Below are positions 18,967-29,241 of a stretch of 64,000 bases of DNA, piece after piece. The translations under genes were made by a program, and so were the position numbers. Numbering within the stretch: the first letter of the stretch is position 1; each line of letters begins with the position of its first letter. The DNA is taken from assembly GCF_001296025.1 (NCBI RefSeq), contig NZ_LJHV01000004.1, positions 87,043 through 151,042 of the forward strand, read 5' to 3'. This stretch comes from Porphyrobacter sp. AAP60. GTDB taxonomy: Bacteria; Pseudomonadota; Alphaproteobacteria; Sphingomonadales; Sphingomonadaceae. The notes under the pieces were generated by a model that made no database searches, was not told the DNA's origin, and saw nothing but the letters and a program-made list of their open reading frames with translations.

Positions 18967-20034
18967 ATGGCTACCCAATTGAAATTGGTGGAAGAGGACA
19001 AAAAAGCCGTGGATCGTCAAAAGGCTCTCGAAGCCGCGCTTGCGCAGATTGACCGTGCGTTCGGCAAGGGTTCGGCAATGAAGCTGGGCTCGAAGGAAAC
19101 GATGCAGGTCGAATCGATTTCGACCGGGTCGCTGGGCTTGGACATTGCGCTCGGCATTGGCGGCCTGCCGCGTGGCCGCGTGATCGAAGTTTACGGGCCG
19201 GAAAGCTCGGGCAAGACCACGCTGGCGCTGCATGTTATCGCTGAAGCCCAGAAGATGGGCGGCACTGCTGCGTTTGTTGACGCCGAACACGCGCTCGATC
19301 CGGTCTATGCCAAGAAGCTGGGCGTGGATATCGACGAACTGATCGTCTCCCAGCCCGATACCGGCGAACAGGCATTGGAAATCGTCGATACGCTGGTGCG
19401 TTCCAACGCGATTGATGTGCTGGTGGTCGATTCGGTTGCGGCCCTGGTGCCGCGCGCTGAAATCGAAGGCGAAATGGGCGATTCGCACGTGGGCCTTCAG
19501 GCCCGCTTGATGAGCCAGTCCTTGCGCAAGCTGACCGGCTCGATCAGCCGCTCGCGCTGCATGGTGATCTTCATCAACCAGCTGCGCATGAAAATCGGTG
19601 TGATGTACGGCAACCCCGAAACCACCACCGGCGGCAATGCGCTGAAATTCTATGCGAGCGTCAGGCTCGACATCCGCCGCACCGGCCAGATCAAGGATCG
19701 TGACGAAATCACCGGCAACGCAACCCGCGTGAAGGTGGTCAAGAACAAGGTCGCCCCGCCGTTCAAGCAGGTGGAATTCGATATCATGTACGGTGAAGGC
19801 ATCTCCAAGATCGGCGAGATCATCGATCTCGGCGTGAAGGCGGGCCTCGTTGAAAAGTCGGGCAGCTGGTTCTCCTACGACAGCATCCGTATCGGGCAGG
19901 GGCGTGAAAACGCAAAAACCTACCTCAAGGAGCACCCTGAAGTTTGCGACCGGTTGGAAGCTGCGATCCGCAGCCGCACTGACAAGGTCGCCGAGGAGAT
20001 GATGGTGGGGCCGGACGCGGACTCTGACGACTGA
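18967..20034 (+). CDS. recA: Recombinase A
   Basis: The 355-residue protein has Walker A GPESSGKT at 77-84 and Walker [11 protein letters not shown]. It also has the [14 protein letters not shown] loop, [20 protein letters not shown] loop 2, and an acidic C-terminus ending DADSDD. It forms filaments on single-stranded DNA, drives strand exchange and activates LexA self-cleavage. The ATG at 18967 has AAGGAG 8 nt upstream (18953-18958). Control is by the SOS box upstream, and a strong terminator follows at 20108. The gene stands alone. Confidence 0.98.
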   Translation: MATQLKLVEEDKKAVDRQKALEAALAQIDRAFGKGSAMKLGSKETMQVESISTGSLGLDIALGIGGLPRGRVIEVYGPESSGKTTLALHVIAEAQKMGGTAAFVDAEHALDPVYAKKLGVDIDELIVSQPDTGEQALEIVDTLVRSNAIDVLVVDSVAALVPRAEIEGEMGDSHVGLQARLMSQSLRKLTGSISRSRCMVIFINQLRMKIGVMYGNPETTTGGNALKFYASVRLDIRRTGQIKDRDEITGNATRVKVVKNKVAPPFKQVEFDIMYGEGISKIGEIIDLGVKAGLVEKSGSWFSYDSIRIGQGRENAKTYLKEHPEVCDRLEAAIRSRTDKVAEEMMVGPDADSDD

Positions 20035-20107
20035 TCCTCAAGCGGGCATGAACAGGGGCGCACAGCGCGCTCCGGCCGGGTAACCGGCCAGCCCGGAAAA
20101 CCGGAAC

Positions 20108-20152
20108 GCCGGCGCAGGCTTTTTCAAAGGCCCGCGTCGGCTTTTCGTTTGA
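20108..20152 (+). terminator. Rho-independent terminator of recA
   Basis: GCCGGCGCAGGC (20108-20119) pairs with GCCCGCGTCGGC (20130-20141): 11 of 12 positions pair if one G-T is counted. The T-rich TTTTCGTTT follows. It lies 74 nt after the recA stop, and the downstream DNA carries no gene until alaS at 20385. Confidence 0.8.
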
Positions 20153-20193
20153 GAACGGCAGGGATTGGCTCGGTTGGAGTTTCAGGCTTGGCC

Positions 20194-20269
20194 AGACCCC
20201 ATCTAGACCCCCGCTAGACCCCTCCAGGTGTCGCTTAGACCCCCCTAGGCCCCTGCTTGACTCCCTCCA
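20194..20269. repeat. Degenerate 11-nt-period repeat rich in TAGACCCC upstream of alaS
   Basis: Units read AGACCCCATCT, AGACCCCCGCT, AGACCCCTCCA, GGTGTCGCTT, AGACCCCCCT, AGGCCCCTGCT, TGACTCCCTCCA. Each is 10-12 nt and repeats the AGACCCC core. Four copies of the rare tetranucleotide CTAG are included. It is the main content of the recA-alaS gap (20035-20384) beside the terminator; no gene is seen there. A related TTAGACCC..GCTTGAC string appears in the atpI-atpB gap. Confidence 0.6.
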
Positions 20270-20384
20270 GATTGCCGAATCCGGTGCAATCCGGTGCCCG
20301 GATGTGGCACGCTTGCAACGCCGTCGGTCGCCCCGATTGCGCGGTGGATTGCCTTAGCCCCGCGCAATGCCTAACTGCACGACC

Positions 20385-23045
20385 ATGACCTCCACGAACG
20401 ACATCCGCCGCTCCTTCCTCGACTATTTCAGTAGGAATGGTCACGCCGCCACGCCTTCGGCGCCGCTCGTGCCCTACAATGATCCGACGCTGATGTTCGT
20501 CAACGCCGGAATGGTGCCGTTCAAAAACGTGTTCACCGGGCTCGAAACCCCGCCAAGCCCGCGCGCCGCATCGTCGCAAAAATGCGTCCGCGCCGGCGGC
20601 AAGCACAATGATCTCGACAATGTCGGCTACACAGCCCGCCACCATACCTTCTTCGAAATGCTGGGGAATTTCTCCTTCGGCGACTATTTCAAGGAGGAGG
20701 CAATCACCCATGCCTGGACATTGCTGACCAACGAATGGGGCCTGCCCAAGGACAAGCTTACTGTCACGGTCTACCACACCGATGACGAGGCGCATTCACT
20801 GTGGAAGCGCGTTGCGGGCCTGCCCGACGATCGCATTATCCGTATCAGTACAAACGATAATTTCTGGTCGATGGGCGATACCGGCCCCTGCGGCCCCTGT
20901 TCCGAAATCTTCTATGATCATGGCGATCACATTTTTGGCGGCCCTCCGGGAAGCCCGGATGAAGACGGCGACCGGTTCGTCGAAATCTGGAACCTGGTGT
21001 TCATGCAGTATGAGCAGCAGGCAGACGGCAGCCGTCGTGACCTGCCCAAGCCCTCGATCGACACCGGCATGGGTATCGAACGCGTCGCCGCAGTGCTGCA
21101 GGGCGTTCACGACAATTACGATACCGATACCTTCAAGGCATTGATTTCGGCTTCGGAATCGCTCACCGGCGTTGCCGCGCAAGGCGATCAGGCCGCCAGC
21201 CACCGCGTGATCGCCGATCACTTGCGCTCCACAAGCTTCCTGATGGCTGACGGGGTTCTGCCATCGAACGAAGGCCGCGGTTATGTGCTGCGCCGGATCA
21301 TGCGCCGTGCCATGCGTCATGCCCACCTGCTGGGCGCAAGCGAGCCATTGATGCACCGCCTGGTTCCCGCTCTCGTCACTGAAATGGGTCAGGCCTATCC
21401 CGAGCTTTCCCGAGGGCAGGCGCTGATCGAGGAAGTGCTTGAACGCGAGGAAACGCAGTTCCGCCGTACGCTCGACAAAGGGCTGAAATTGCTGGACGAA
21501 GCGACCGGTGATCTTGCCAGCGGCAGCGAGCTCGACGGTGAGATCGCCTTCCGCCTCTACGACACTTTCGGCTTTCCCTATGATCTCACCGAAGACGCCT
21601 TGCGCGCCCGCGGCATCGGGGTCGACAAGGACGGCTTCGACGCTGCGATGGCCCGCCAGAAAGCCGCCGCTCGCGCTGCATGGAAGGGCAGCGGCGATGC
21701 AGCCTCGGGCGAAGCCTGGTTCGACATCGCCGAACGCGAAGGCGCCAGCGAATTCACCGGCTATGCTGCGACCAGCGGTGAGGGCCGGGTGGTCGCCATC
21801 ATCAAGGGTGGCGCAGAGGTGCAAAGCGCCGCAGCGGGCGATGAGGTGGCGATCCTCACCAATCAAACCCCGTTCTACGGCGAAAGCGGCGGCCAGACCG
21901 GAGATGCTGGCTCCATGGCGAGCCTCGCGGGCCTCAAGGCAACTGTAACGGACACATCGAAGCCGCTTGGCCGCCTCCATGCGCATCAGGTGCGGATCGA
22001 GGAAGGCGCAGTTGCCGTGGGCGACAATGTCCAGCTTGATGTCGATGTTGACCGGCGCGACCGGATCCGGGCCAACCACTCCGCGACGCACCTTGTCCAC
22101 GCCGCGCTGCGAGGCCGGCTTGGCGGGCATGTTACGCAGAAGGGCAGCATGGTCGCTGAAGACCGTTTGCGGTTCGATTTCTCGCATCCGGTCGCGCTGA
22201 CACCCGAAGATATTGCGGCGATCGAAGCCGAAGTGAACGCCGAAATCCGTGCTAACGAACAGGTCTCGACCCGGTTGATGACGCCGGACGATGCGGTCGA
22301 AGCTGGCGCGTTGGCGCTGTTCGGCGAAAAATATGGCGACGAAGTGCGTGTGCTGGCGATGGGACGTGCGGGTGAAGGCGGGCGCACCTATTCGGTCGAA
22401 TTGTGCGGCGGCACCCATGTCCGCGCCACGGGTGATATCGGCGTGTTCCGGATTATCTCCGAGAGCGCCGTATCCTCCGGCGTACGCCGGATCGAAGCAA
22501 TGACCGGAGAAGGCGCGCGCCAGTGGCTCGTTTCCCGCGAGGAAGCGCTCAAGGCTGCCGCAAGCGTGATCCGCGCAACGCCTGAGGAAGTCCCTGCGCG
22601 CCTTGCCGCACTTCTCGACGATCGCAAGCGGCTGGAGAAGGAACTGGCCGAAGCCAGGAAGGCGATGGCGCTGGGCGGCGGCGGTTCTGGCGGCGCGTCT
22701 GCGATTGCGGACGAAATCGTCGCGGACGTCACCTTCAGCGGTCAGGTACTGGAAGGGCTTGACCCGAAGGAACTGCGTCCGCTGCTCGATGCGGCCAAGC
22801 AGCGGATGGGCTCTGGCGTAGCGGCCGTGATTGCAGTCAATGACGGGAAGGCCAGCATCGCGGCTGCGGTCACGGATGATCTGACAGCACGCTTCAGCGC
22901 GGTCGATCTGGTGCGCGCAGGCGTTGAAGCACTGGGCGGCAAGGGCGGCGGCGGCCGGCCCGATATGGCGCAGGGCGGCGGGCCGGACGGGGCCAAGGCG
23001 GCTGACGCTCTGACCGCAGTGAAAGCGGTGATGGCAGCGCAATGA
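20385..23045 (+). CDS. alaS: Alanyl-tRNA synthetase
   Basis: The 886-residue protein starts [20 protein letters not shown] and has the class II catalytic core ([22 protein letters not shown]...[17 protein letters not shown]). The editing domain has zinc ligands HSATHLVH and [13 protein letters not shown], and a C-terminal coiled coil and C-Ala domain with [10 protein letters not shown] follow. It charges tRNA-Ala and edits Ser/Gly. I chose ATG 20385 over ATG 20367 because the family start is MTSTN. The stop overlaps the following small gene by 4 nt. Confidence 0.97.
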   Translation: MTSTNDIRRSFLDYFSRNGHAATPSAPLVPYNDPTLMFVNAGMVPFKNVFTGLETPPSPRAASSQKCVRAGGKHNDLDNVGYTARHHTFFEMLGNFSFGDYFKEEAITHAWTLLTNEWGLPKDKLTVTVYHTDDEAHSLWKRVAGLPDDRIIRISTNDNFWSMGDTGPCGPCSEIFYDHGDHIFGGPPGSPDEDGDRFVEIWNLVFMQYEQQADGSRRDLPKPSIDTGMGIERVAAVLQGVHDNYDTDTFKALISASESLTGVAAQGDQAASHRVIADHLRSTSFLMADGVLPSNEGRGYVLRRIMRRAMRHAHLLGASEPLMHRLVPALVTEMGQAYPELSRGQALIEEVLEREETQFRRTLDKGLKLLDEATGDLASGSELDGEIAFRLYDTFGFPYDLTEDALRARGIGVDKDGFDAAMARQKAAARAAWKGSGDAASGEAWFDIAEREGASEFTGYAATSGEGRVVAIIKGGAEVQSAAAGDEVAILTNQTPFYGESGGQTGDAGSMASLAGLKATVTDTSKPLGRLHAHQVRIEEGAVAVGDNVQLDVDVDRRDRIRANHSATHLVHAALRGRLGGHVTQKGSMVAEDRLRFDFSHPVALTPEDIAAIEAEVNAEIRANEQVSTRLMTPDDAVEAGALALFGEKYGDEVRVLAMGRAGEGGRTYSVELCGGTHVRATGDIGVFRIISESAVSSGVRRIEAMTGEGARQWLVSREEALKAAASVIRATPEEVPARLAALLDDRKRLEKELAEARKAMALGGGGSGGASAIADEIVADVTFSGQVLEGLDPKELRPLLDAAKQRMGSGVAAVIAVNDGKASIAAAVTDDLTARFSAVDLVRAGVEALGGKGGGGRPDMAQGGGPDGAKAADALTAVKAVMAAQ

Positions 23046-23532
23046 CCGCCGCCAGCGCGAAGACGCGGATCGGCCTGTCGGTGCTTGCTGCGTTCGCAGC
23101 GGCAGCGTGTCAGGCGCAGACCGGTTCGGTCAACCGCCCCGCGCCGCCTCAAGGCATATACAGCAATGTCTTTGTGTCGGAGCAAACGGGCGATCTCGGG
23201 GGTTTTGAAGTCCGCTTCTACGAAGAAGCGGGCAAGCAGATGGCCGAGTTTGTCTTGTGCGAAGGTTGGTGCAACCGCACTTATGTCGCCGAAGTTACGG
23301 CAGAGGGAATGCTTTCCGCTTCTCTCACATCGAGGAACGCTATCTTCACGGCGAAGATGGTGTGACGCAGATCGATGGGCCGCTGGTCGAATATCGCGTT
23401 CAGTGGTCTGGTGCGGGCTTGGCCTACAGTTTGACCTATGATGGCGAGCCGGTTGATGTTGATCCCGCGGCATCGCTGCTAGAACCGCTGGAGCAGCCGT
23501 TCGGCCTGGCGGTTGCACGAGACGAGGAATGA
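23042..23532 (+). pseudogene. Small exported lipoprotein-like gene broken by a -1 frameshift
   Basis: The first part (23042 on) reads [23 protein letters not shown], a lipoprotein-like signal with lipobox AAAC. It runs on to EVTAEGML and then leaves the sensible frame. The frame one base back continues as FRFSHIEERYLHGEDG and on to VARDEE at 23532. One extra T in the TTT run at 23313-23315 would join the parts into about 163 residues. Either a real one-base loss or a sequencing error fits. Homology is unknown to me. ATGA overlap with alaS suggests co-translation. Confidence 0.6.
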
Positions 23533-23542
23533 CGCGGCTGCA

Positions 23543-25315
23543 TTAAGCGCCGGTCGCCAAATTCGACGTTCGCAGCATCGGCTTTTCGCTCAGGCCTCCC
23601 TCGCGCTCCAGCTGTTCGCGATATTCGTCGCGCTTGGCGTGGATCGAAGCGATCACCGGGCCCATCGCCACGCCGATATCGACCAGCACCGCTTCGGATA
23701 GCTGGAGCGAGCTTTCCAGCGTCTCCGGCACCGCATGGCTTGCCCCGGCCCGGTACATCGCGGCCGCGTGATCGGTATCCCGTGCACGGGCGACGATCAG
23801 CAGATCGGGATATGCATCGCGCAGCTTGGAAACAAGGCGCTGGGCCAACACAGGTTCGTCCATTGTCAGCACAACCGCAGGGGCGGTTTCCACACTCAGT
23901 TTCACCAGCGCATCGCCCCGCGCGGCATCGCCGAAGGTGGCGTTGTAACCGTCACGTTTGGCATTGGCGATGAGATCGGGGTTGGTATCGATCATCACAT
24001 AGGGCTTGGCGTGCGTGTGCATCATGTCGGCAATCAGCCGTCCCACGCGGCCGCCACCCACGATGATTGTCCGGGGGGCGTCGCTGTCGCTGATGGCGGT
24101 GTGTTCAGCCACGCCATCAACCTGCCGGGCCAGCACCCGACCCAGTTTTGCCAGCAACGGGGTGACGGTAAGGCCGATGGCGGTGACGGTTTGCCAGAAT
24201 TGCGCCGTTTCGAGGTCGACCACCAGTGCGCTGGTGGCTGCGGCCAGTACGATCAGCGTCGTTTCGCTGGGGGAGGCCATCAGCACCCCGGTTTCCGCCG
24301 CAGTGCCGCGCCGCGCACCCATCAACCGTAGAAGGATGCCGGTGACCAATGCCTTGAATACCAGCACACCCACCACGGCCATGGCAATCGTGCCGATCTG
24401 TGTCCCGATATCGAACAGGTTGATGCTCATTCCGATGGTGATCAGGAACACGCCGAGGGCAAGTCCCTTGAACGGCTCCATAATGAGTTCAACTTCGGTG
24501 TGATATTCGGTCTCGGCAATCAGCAGGCCTGCGATCAGCGCGCCGACGATGGGCGAGAGGCCGACGAGTGCGGTCGCAAGGCTTGAGCCGATGACCACCA
24601 ACAGCGATGCGGCCAGAAACAGCTCGGGACTTTTTGTGCGCGCCGCCTGTGCGAACAACCGGGGCAGGGCGACGCGCCCGACCACCAACAGCACTGCGAT
24701 CACCAGTCCGCCCTGCCACAACGTTTCGATCAGTCCTTCCCAGCCTTCTCCCTGCGCATTGGGGGCAAGCGCGCCGAGGATGAAGATGATCGGGACAATC
24801 ATGATGTCTTCGAACAATAACATCGAAAGCGCCGCTCGCCCCACCGGGGTGCGGGTGCCGGAAATCGGCAACACGATCGCTGTGGAGGAGAACGCGAGCG
24901 CGAAACCCAGCGCCAGCGCGGCAGTCCAGTCGAGCAGTCCAGCAAATCCGAGAAAGGCAGCAAGCGAGGAGCCGATGATCAGCAATTCCAGCGCGCCCAG
25001 GCCGAACACCAGCTTGCGCATCTGCCACAGGCGGTTGAACGAAAGCTCCAGCCCGATAGCGAACAGCAGCAGCACGATGCCGAAATCGGCAAACGGGGTC
25101 AGCGCTTCCGGGTTGGTTATCGTTATGTGTTCCAGCCATGGTATTCGGGGCACCAGCGATCCCAGCCCGAAAGGGCCAACCAGCACGCCGATCAGGATGA
25201 ACCCGATGATCGGGGTGACGCGAAACCGTGCGAACACCGGAATCACGATTCCTGCCGCGCCAAGAATTACCAGCGCGTCAGACAGGAATGGAGTAATGGT
25301 CAGTTCGCCAGCCAC
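23543..25315 (-). CDS. Monovalent cation:proton antiporter of the CPA2 family with TrkA-N domain (KefB/YbaL-like)
   Basis: The 590-residue protein has about 12 membrane helices in the first 390 residues (e.g. ITPFLSDALVILGAAGIVIPVF, GFALAFSSTAIVLPIS with the conserved polar motif). A Rossmann TrkA-N domain follows, starting near residue 410 with TIIVGGGRVGRLIADMM and an acidic end VMIDTNPDL. KefB/KefC-type proteins export K+ for H+ and respond to nucleotides or glutathione adducts. No KefF/KefG-like partner is seen here. It follows the GNAT-nitrilase gene by 31 nt on the same strand. Confidence 0.88.
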   Translation of the reverse strand: MAGELTITPFLSDALVILGAAGIVIPVFARFRVTPIIGFILIGVLVGPFGLGSLVPRIPWLEHITITNPEALTPFADFGIVLLLFAIGLELSFNRLWQMRKLVFGLGALELLIIGSSLAAFLGFAGLLDWTAALALGFALAFSSTAIVLPISGTRTPVGRAALSMLLFEDIMIVPIIFILGALAPNAQGEGWEGLIETLWQGGLVIAVLLVVGRVALPRLFAQAARTKSPELFLAASLLVVIGSSLATALVGLSPIVGALIAGLLIAETEYHTEVELIMEPFKGLALGVFLITIGMSINLFDIGTQIGTIAMAVVGVLVFKALVTGILLRLMGARRGTAAETGVLMASPSETTLIVLAAATSALVVDLETAQFWQTVTAIGLTVTPLLAKLGRVLARQVDGVAEHTAISDSDAPRTIIVGGGRVGRLIADMMHTHAKPYVMIDTNPDLIANAKRDGYNATFGDAARGDALVKLSVETAPAVVLTMDEPVLAQRLVSKLRDAYPDLLIVARARDTDHAAAMYRAGASHAVPETLESSLQLSEAVLVDIGVAMGPVIASIHAKRDEYREQLEREGGLSEKPMLRTSNLATGA

Positions 25316-25346
25316 ACCAAACGCCTAGCGTGTGCTGGCAGCGCTG

Positions 25347-26987
25347 TCACCCACCGCCTGCAGACGGAGGCCCGAGCGGCCGTGTCTGGCCGGTCACGTG
25401 TTCCTCGCCCAGTGGATCCTTGATGTTGCCGACCCGTTTATCCCATTCGATCCGGTACAGATCGAAGCGGCGATCGGCGAGGTTCATCACCGTGCCTTCG
25501 GCCCGCGCCCAGCTGAGGTCGGCAAGGTTCACATCGCTGATCGTGAGGGTTTCGACGTTTTCCGATGCCTCGGCTGCAATTCCGTCACGCGCGAAAGGGA
25601 AATCGCACGGGGTAAGGATGCAGCTTTGTGCGTACTGGATATCCATGTTGGCGACATTGGGCAGGTTGCCGACATTACCGCTCATCACGACATAGCACTG
25701 GTTTTCGATGGCGCGGGCCTGCGCGCAGTACCGCACGCGCATGTAGCCTTGACGGCTATCGGTGCAGAACGGCACGAAGATGATCCGCGCGCCTTCATCC
25801 ACCAACCTGCGCGCGAGTTCGGGAAACTCGCTATCGTAACAGATCAGCACGCCAATCGGCCCGCAATCGGTGGGGATGGCATCGATGCTGTCGCCGCCCT
25901 TGATGTTCCACCAATAGGCTTCGTTGGGGGTGGGGTGGATCTTTTCCTGCGCGTGAATCGATCCATCGCGCAGGCAGACATAAGCGACATTGTGGATGTC
26001 GCCGTCGGGCATTCGGGTGGGGTGCGATCCGCCGATGATGTTGATGTTGAAGGCCAGTGCCATTTCGGAAAGGCGTTGGCGGATGCGCGGTGTGTATTCA
26101 CTCAGCGCCTCGATCGCTTCAAGCGGGGTCAGTTCGCGGTCTTCGGCTGACAGCAGCATGACTGTGAACATTTCCGGAAAGACGATGAAGTCTGCCTCGT
26201 AATCAGCTGCAACATCGACGAAATATTCGATTTGCTTGATGAATTCGTCAAAGCCGGAAACCGCGCGAGATTGTAGCTGGCAGGTGGCGATCCGCACGCT
26301 TTCGACATCACGCGGCAGGCGGTGCTTGGGCGGGGAATCGCCATCTACGTAAGGATTGCGCCACACCATGCGCACGGCATTGCCGCGGCTGGCTTTATCT
26401 TCTGGCAGATACTTCGGCATGATCCCGGCCGCTTCGAACCCGTTGGCGAGCTGGAAGCGCAGCACCGGATCGTGGATTTTGCTCTCGATCACGAGGTCGA
26501 GGTATTCCTGCGGCGTTTCCGCGCGATTGGTTTTGCGGCGCTTGGCACGGGCATAGCCGGGCATCCGTCCGCCGAACACGATGCCGGTGAGATCGAGCCG
26601 TTCCGCGAGCGCACGGCGTTCTTCATAAAGGCGCCGCCCGAGCCTTGTGCCGCGCACCGCCGGATCAACACACAGTTCATAGCCGTACAGCCAGTCGCCG
26701 GTGGGATCATGGCGGCTGCCGAATCCGTTGCCGGTAACTTCGTCCCAGGTGTGGTCGGACAGGGCCACGCGCTCGTCGAGCCGCATCGAGGCGCAGTACC
26801 CCACCACCGCACCATCAAACAGCGCGACAAAGCAGCCTTCGGAATAATTGTTGATCTGGCCCCGGATCTCGCCCTGCGTATAGGCGGGCAGATCGTCATA
26901 GGCGCGGCGGACAAGGTCGCCGATGGCACGCACGTCCTTGAGCTTGGCCTGGCGGATTTCCAGCCGCGCTTTCGATCTGCTTGCCAT
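25347..26987 (-). CDS. GNAT acetyltransferase - carbon-nitrogen hydrolase fusion
   Basis: The 546-residue two-domain protein has a GNAT-like domain at about residues 8-205 (ELCVDPAVRGTRLGRRLYEERRA is the acetyl-CoA loop). A nitrilase-superfamily domain at about 228-520 carries the catalytic triad E272 (FPEMF), K349 (QEKIHPT) and C383 (LICYDSEFPE). The N-terminal module has an RQAKLKDVRAIGDLVRRAY start. Fusions of this type recur in Proteobacteria, and neither the acyl acceptor nor the amide substrate is known from sequence. It lies upstream of the antiporter gene in the same direction. Confidence 0.88.
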   Translation of the reverse strand: MASRSKARLEIRQAKLKDVRAIGDLVRRAYDDLPAYTQGEIRGQINNYSEGCFVALFDGAVVGYCASMRLDERVALSDHTWDEVTGNGFGSRHDPTGDWLYGYELCVDPAVRGTRLGRRLYEERRALAERLDLTGIVFGGRMPGYARAKRRKTNRAETPQEYLDLVIESKIHDPVLRFQLANGFEAAGIMPKYLPEDKASRGNAVRMVWRNPYVDGDSPPKHRLPRDVESVRIATCQLQSRAVSGFDEFIKQIEYFVDVAADYEADFIVFPEMFTVMLLSAEDRELTPLEAIEALSEYTPRIRQRLSEMALAFNINIIGGSHPTRMPDGDIHNVAYVCLRDGSIHAQEKIHPTPNEAYWWNIKGGDSIDAIPTDCGPIGVLICYDSEFPELARRLVDEGARIIFVPFCTDSRQGYMRVRYCAQARAIENQCYVVMSGNVGNLPNVANMDIQYAQSCILTPCDFPFARDGIAAEASENVETLTISDVNLADLSWARAEGTVMNLADRRFDLYRIEWDKRVGNIKDPLGEEHVTGQTRPLGPPSAGGG

Positions 26988-27057
26988 TTATTCTAGCCCC
27001 TTTGTTGTTGGGTGGGGCAACATCTTGTACCCCGATCTTGTTCCGGAGCCCGAATGC

Positions 27058-27091
27058 AAAAGGGCGGGCCATCCACCGGACAGCCCGCCCC
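27058..27091 (-). terminator. Rho-independent terminator of icd
   Basis: On the minus strand GGGCGGGC (27090-27083) is followed by a 13-nt loop and GCCCGCCC (27069-27062), then TTTT at 27061-27058. The 8-bp stem is perfect. It lies about 30 nt after the icd stop. Confidence 0.75.
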
Positions 27092-27122
27092 AAGTCCCCC
27101 GCCGAAGCGGTTGGGCTTCACA

Positions 27123-28346
27123 TCAGGCCCAGTTGGCCATTTCCTTTTCCAGATTCTGCGCGACAGTTTCGAAGAACTGTTCGGTGGTCTGCCATGCCTG
27201 CCCCGGGCCAATCAGCAGCGCCAGATCCTTGGTCATGTAGCCGTTTTCAACCGTCTGGATGCAGACGCGTTCGAGCGTTTCGGCAAATTTCACCACATCG
27301 GGGGTGTTATCGAAACGGCCGCGATACATCAGTCCGCGGGTCCAGGCGAAGATCGACGCGATCGGGTTGGTCGAAGTCGCCTTGCCCTGCTGGTGCTGGC
27401 GATAATGGCGGGTGACTGTGCCGTGCGCGGCTTCGGCTTCCACGGTCTTGCCATCGGGGCTGAGCAGCACCGAGGTCATCAGACCAAGCGAGCCAAAGCC
27501 CTGAGCTACCGTATCCGACTGCACATCGCCATCGTAGTTCTTGCACGCCCACACGAACTTGCCCGACCACTTGAGCGCGCTGGCGACCATGTCGTCGATC
27601 AACCGGTGTTCGTAGACCATGTTCTTGGCCTTGAACTTCTCGGCAAAGCCTTCGTTGTCGAACACTTCCTGAAACAGATCCTTGAAGCGCCCGTCATAGG
27701 CTTTCATGATCGTGTTCTTGGTGCTGAGATACACTGGCCAGCCGAGGTTGAGACCGTAGTTGAAACTGGCACGCGCAAAGTCGCGGATTGAATCGTCGAG
27801 GTTATACATCGCCATCGCTACGCCGGCGCTGGGGAAGTCGAACACGTCGAGGTCGATCTTCGTGCCGTCCTCGCCATCGAACACCAGCCGCAGTTTGCCG
27901 GGGCCGGGGATAAGGGTGTCGGTTGCTTTGTACTGGTCGCCAAAGGCATGGCGGCCAACCACGATCGGGTCGGTCCAGCCCGGCACCAGCCGCGGCACGT
28001 TATCGATCACGATCGGTTCGCGGAATACGACGCCGCCCAGAATGTTGCGGATCGTGCCATTGGGGCTCTTCCACATCTTCTTGAGGCCGAATTCCTCGAC
28101 GCGCTGTTCATCGGGGGTGATGGTGGCGCACTTTACGCCGACACCGTGTTCCTTGATCGCGTTGGCGGAATCGACGGTCACCTGATCATCGGTCGCGTCG
28201 CGGTTCTCGATCGAAAGGTCGTAATATTTGAGGTCGACATCAAGGTAAGGCAGGATCAGCCTTTCGCGGATCCATTGCCAGATGATGCGGGTCATCTCGT
28301 CCCCATCGAGTTCTACGACGGGGTTGGCGACTTTGATTTTCTGCAT
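27123..28346 (-). CDS. icd: NADP-dependent isocitrate dehydrogenase (eukaryote-like, homodimeric type)
   Basis: The 407-residue protein reads [20 protein letters not shown] and has [18 protein letters not shown], the substrate Ser/Asn region. [33 protein letters not shown] and [12 protein letters not shown] with NADP-binding residues follow. It converts isocitrate to 2-oxoglutarate in the TCA cycle. The length and the [13 protein letters not shown] motif match the alphaproteobacterial/mitochondrial clade rather than the E. coli type. I chose ATG 28346; an upstream in-frame ATG (28370) adds only eight residues that are not typical of the family. A terminator follows at 27058-27091. Confidence 0.95.
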   Translation of the reverse strand: MQKIKVANPVVELDGDEMTRIIWQWIRERLILPYLDVDLKYYDLSIENRDATDDQVTVDSANAIKEHGVGVKCATITPDEQRVEEFGLKKMWKSPNGTIRNILGGVVFREPIVIDNVPRLVPGWTDPIVVGRHAFGDQYKATDTLIPGPGKLRLVFDGEDGTKIDLDVFDFPSAGVAMAMYNLDDSIRDFARASFNYGLNLGWPVYLSTKNTIMKAYDGRFKDLFQEVFDNEGFAEKFKAKNMVYEHRLIDDMVASALKWSGKFVWACKNYDGDVQSDTVAQGFGSLGLMTSVLLSPDGKTVEAEAAHGTVTRHYRQHQQGKATSTNPIASIFAWTRGLMYRGRFDNTPDVVKFAETLERVCIQTVENGYMTKDLALLIGPGQAWQTTEQFFETVAQNLEKEMANWA

Positions 28347-28505
28347 GGCTGTTGCCCTATCCTTCTTCACCCGTCTGCGCGGGCTGCATGTGATCGACAG
28401 GAAGCTGTGTAAGATCCCGCGCGGGCTTTAGCAGAGGGAGGCGTGCTTGCAAGGCAGGGGCAGCGCAAATGCATGGCAATCGCTGGTGCGCCGGGCGCAA
28501 GACGC

Positions 28506-28533
28506 AAAAAAGCCCGCCGGTTAAAGGCGGGCT
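28506..28533 (-). terminator. Rho-independent terminator after tRNA-Val
   Basis: AGCCCGCC (28533-28526 read on the minus strand) - TTTAACC - GGCGGGCT (28518-28511) is a perfect 8-bp stem. It is followed by a run of T on the minus strand (A run at 28506-28511 on plus). It lies about 20 nt past the tRNA 3' end. Confidence 0.8.
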
Positions 28534-28551
28534 GTTTAGCGTTTCAGCCGA

Positions 28552-28626
28552 TGGTGGGCGTAGCAAGGATTGAACTTGCGACCCCTACGATGTCAACATA
28601 GTGCTCTACCACTGAGCTATACGCCC
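28552..28626 (-). tRNA. tRNA-Val (anticodon GAC)
   Basis: The minus-strand cloverleaf begins GGGCGTATAGCTCAGT and ends in an encoded CCA (28554-28552). The acceptor stem pairs GGGCGTA with TACGCCC. The anticodon arm CTATG-TTGACAT-CGTAG has GAC at positions 34-36, which reads GUC/GUU valine codons. The D-loop GCTCAGTGGTAGAGC and the T-arm with GTTCAATC are typical. Length is 75 nt including CCA. Confidence 0.95.
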
Positions 28627-28712
28627 GCACCATCGGATTGGCCTCTTGCGAGGCGGAGGCGGCCCTTAACGTAAGCCCTGCAAAGGTGCAAGCGATTCGA
28701 GCGCCGGAAAAT

Positions 28713-29102
28713 CTATACCCGCGCCTGATCCGCCTCGTCGAACACACGTTCCACCTCCAGCACCAGATCGCGCAGGTGGAACGGCTTTGACAGTACTTTG
28801 GCTGTTGGTTGTTCGCGGCTGGCACGCAGGGAAACCGCAGCGAAGCCCGTGATGAACATTACCTTGGTGCGCGGCGAGATTTCCGCACAACGCTGGGCCA
28901 GTTCGATCCCGTCCATTTCAGGCATGACGATGTCCGACAGCAGCAGATCGAAATCGCCGGTTTCCAGCAATGGTACGGCATCGGTGCCGCGATCCACCGC
29001 GCTCACTTCATAGCCGGCATTGGTCAGCGCCCGCGCAAGATAGGTGCGCATGGCTTCTTCATCCTCGGCGAGCAGGATCCGGGGGGTGCGTGTCGATGTC
29101 AT
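28713..29102 (-). CDS. cpdR: CpdR-type single-domain response regulator
   Basis: The 129-residue protein is only a receiver domain. It has acidic pocket DEE (residues 14-16), phospho-acceptor D57 in LLLSDIVMPEMDGIELAQR, FITGFAAVSL and K in VLSKPFHLRDLVLEVE. In Caulobacter, CpdR is phosphorylated through the CckA-ChpT relay. When unphosphorylated, it directs ClpXP to its substrates. CckA is encoded about 13 kb away in this window. ChpT is not seen. The call rests on the CpdR-specific GFAAV and KPFHLRDLV motifs. Confidence 0.88.
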   Translation of the reverse strand: MTSTRTPRILLAEDEEAMRTYLARALTNAGYEVSAVDRGTDAVPLLETGDFDLLLSDIVMPEMDGIELAQRCAEISPRTKVMFITGFAAVSLRASREQPTAKVLSKPFHLRDLVLEVERVFDEADQARV

Positions 29103-29241
29103 GGTAGGGGCGTTAGCACTGTGAGCTTAAGAAATCTTTGTGCCTGCGCCAGATTGCACCCGGCGCGGTGCCGATTGATCGCGTCGGCGGGTTGATCTTG
29201 CTTTGACAGAGGCGTGCAAAGGCGGCAGCAAGGTTGGCGGT

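Noticed and set aside
20796..23042. A 748-codon frame on the minus strand opposite alaS.
   Set aside because: It mirrors alaS codon bias, has no recognisable domain and no ribosome site. It is a shadow of the synthetase gene.
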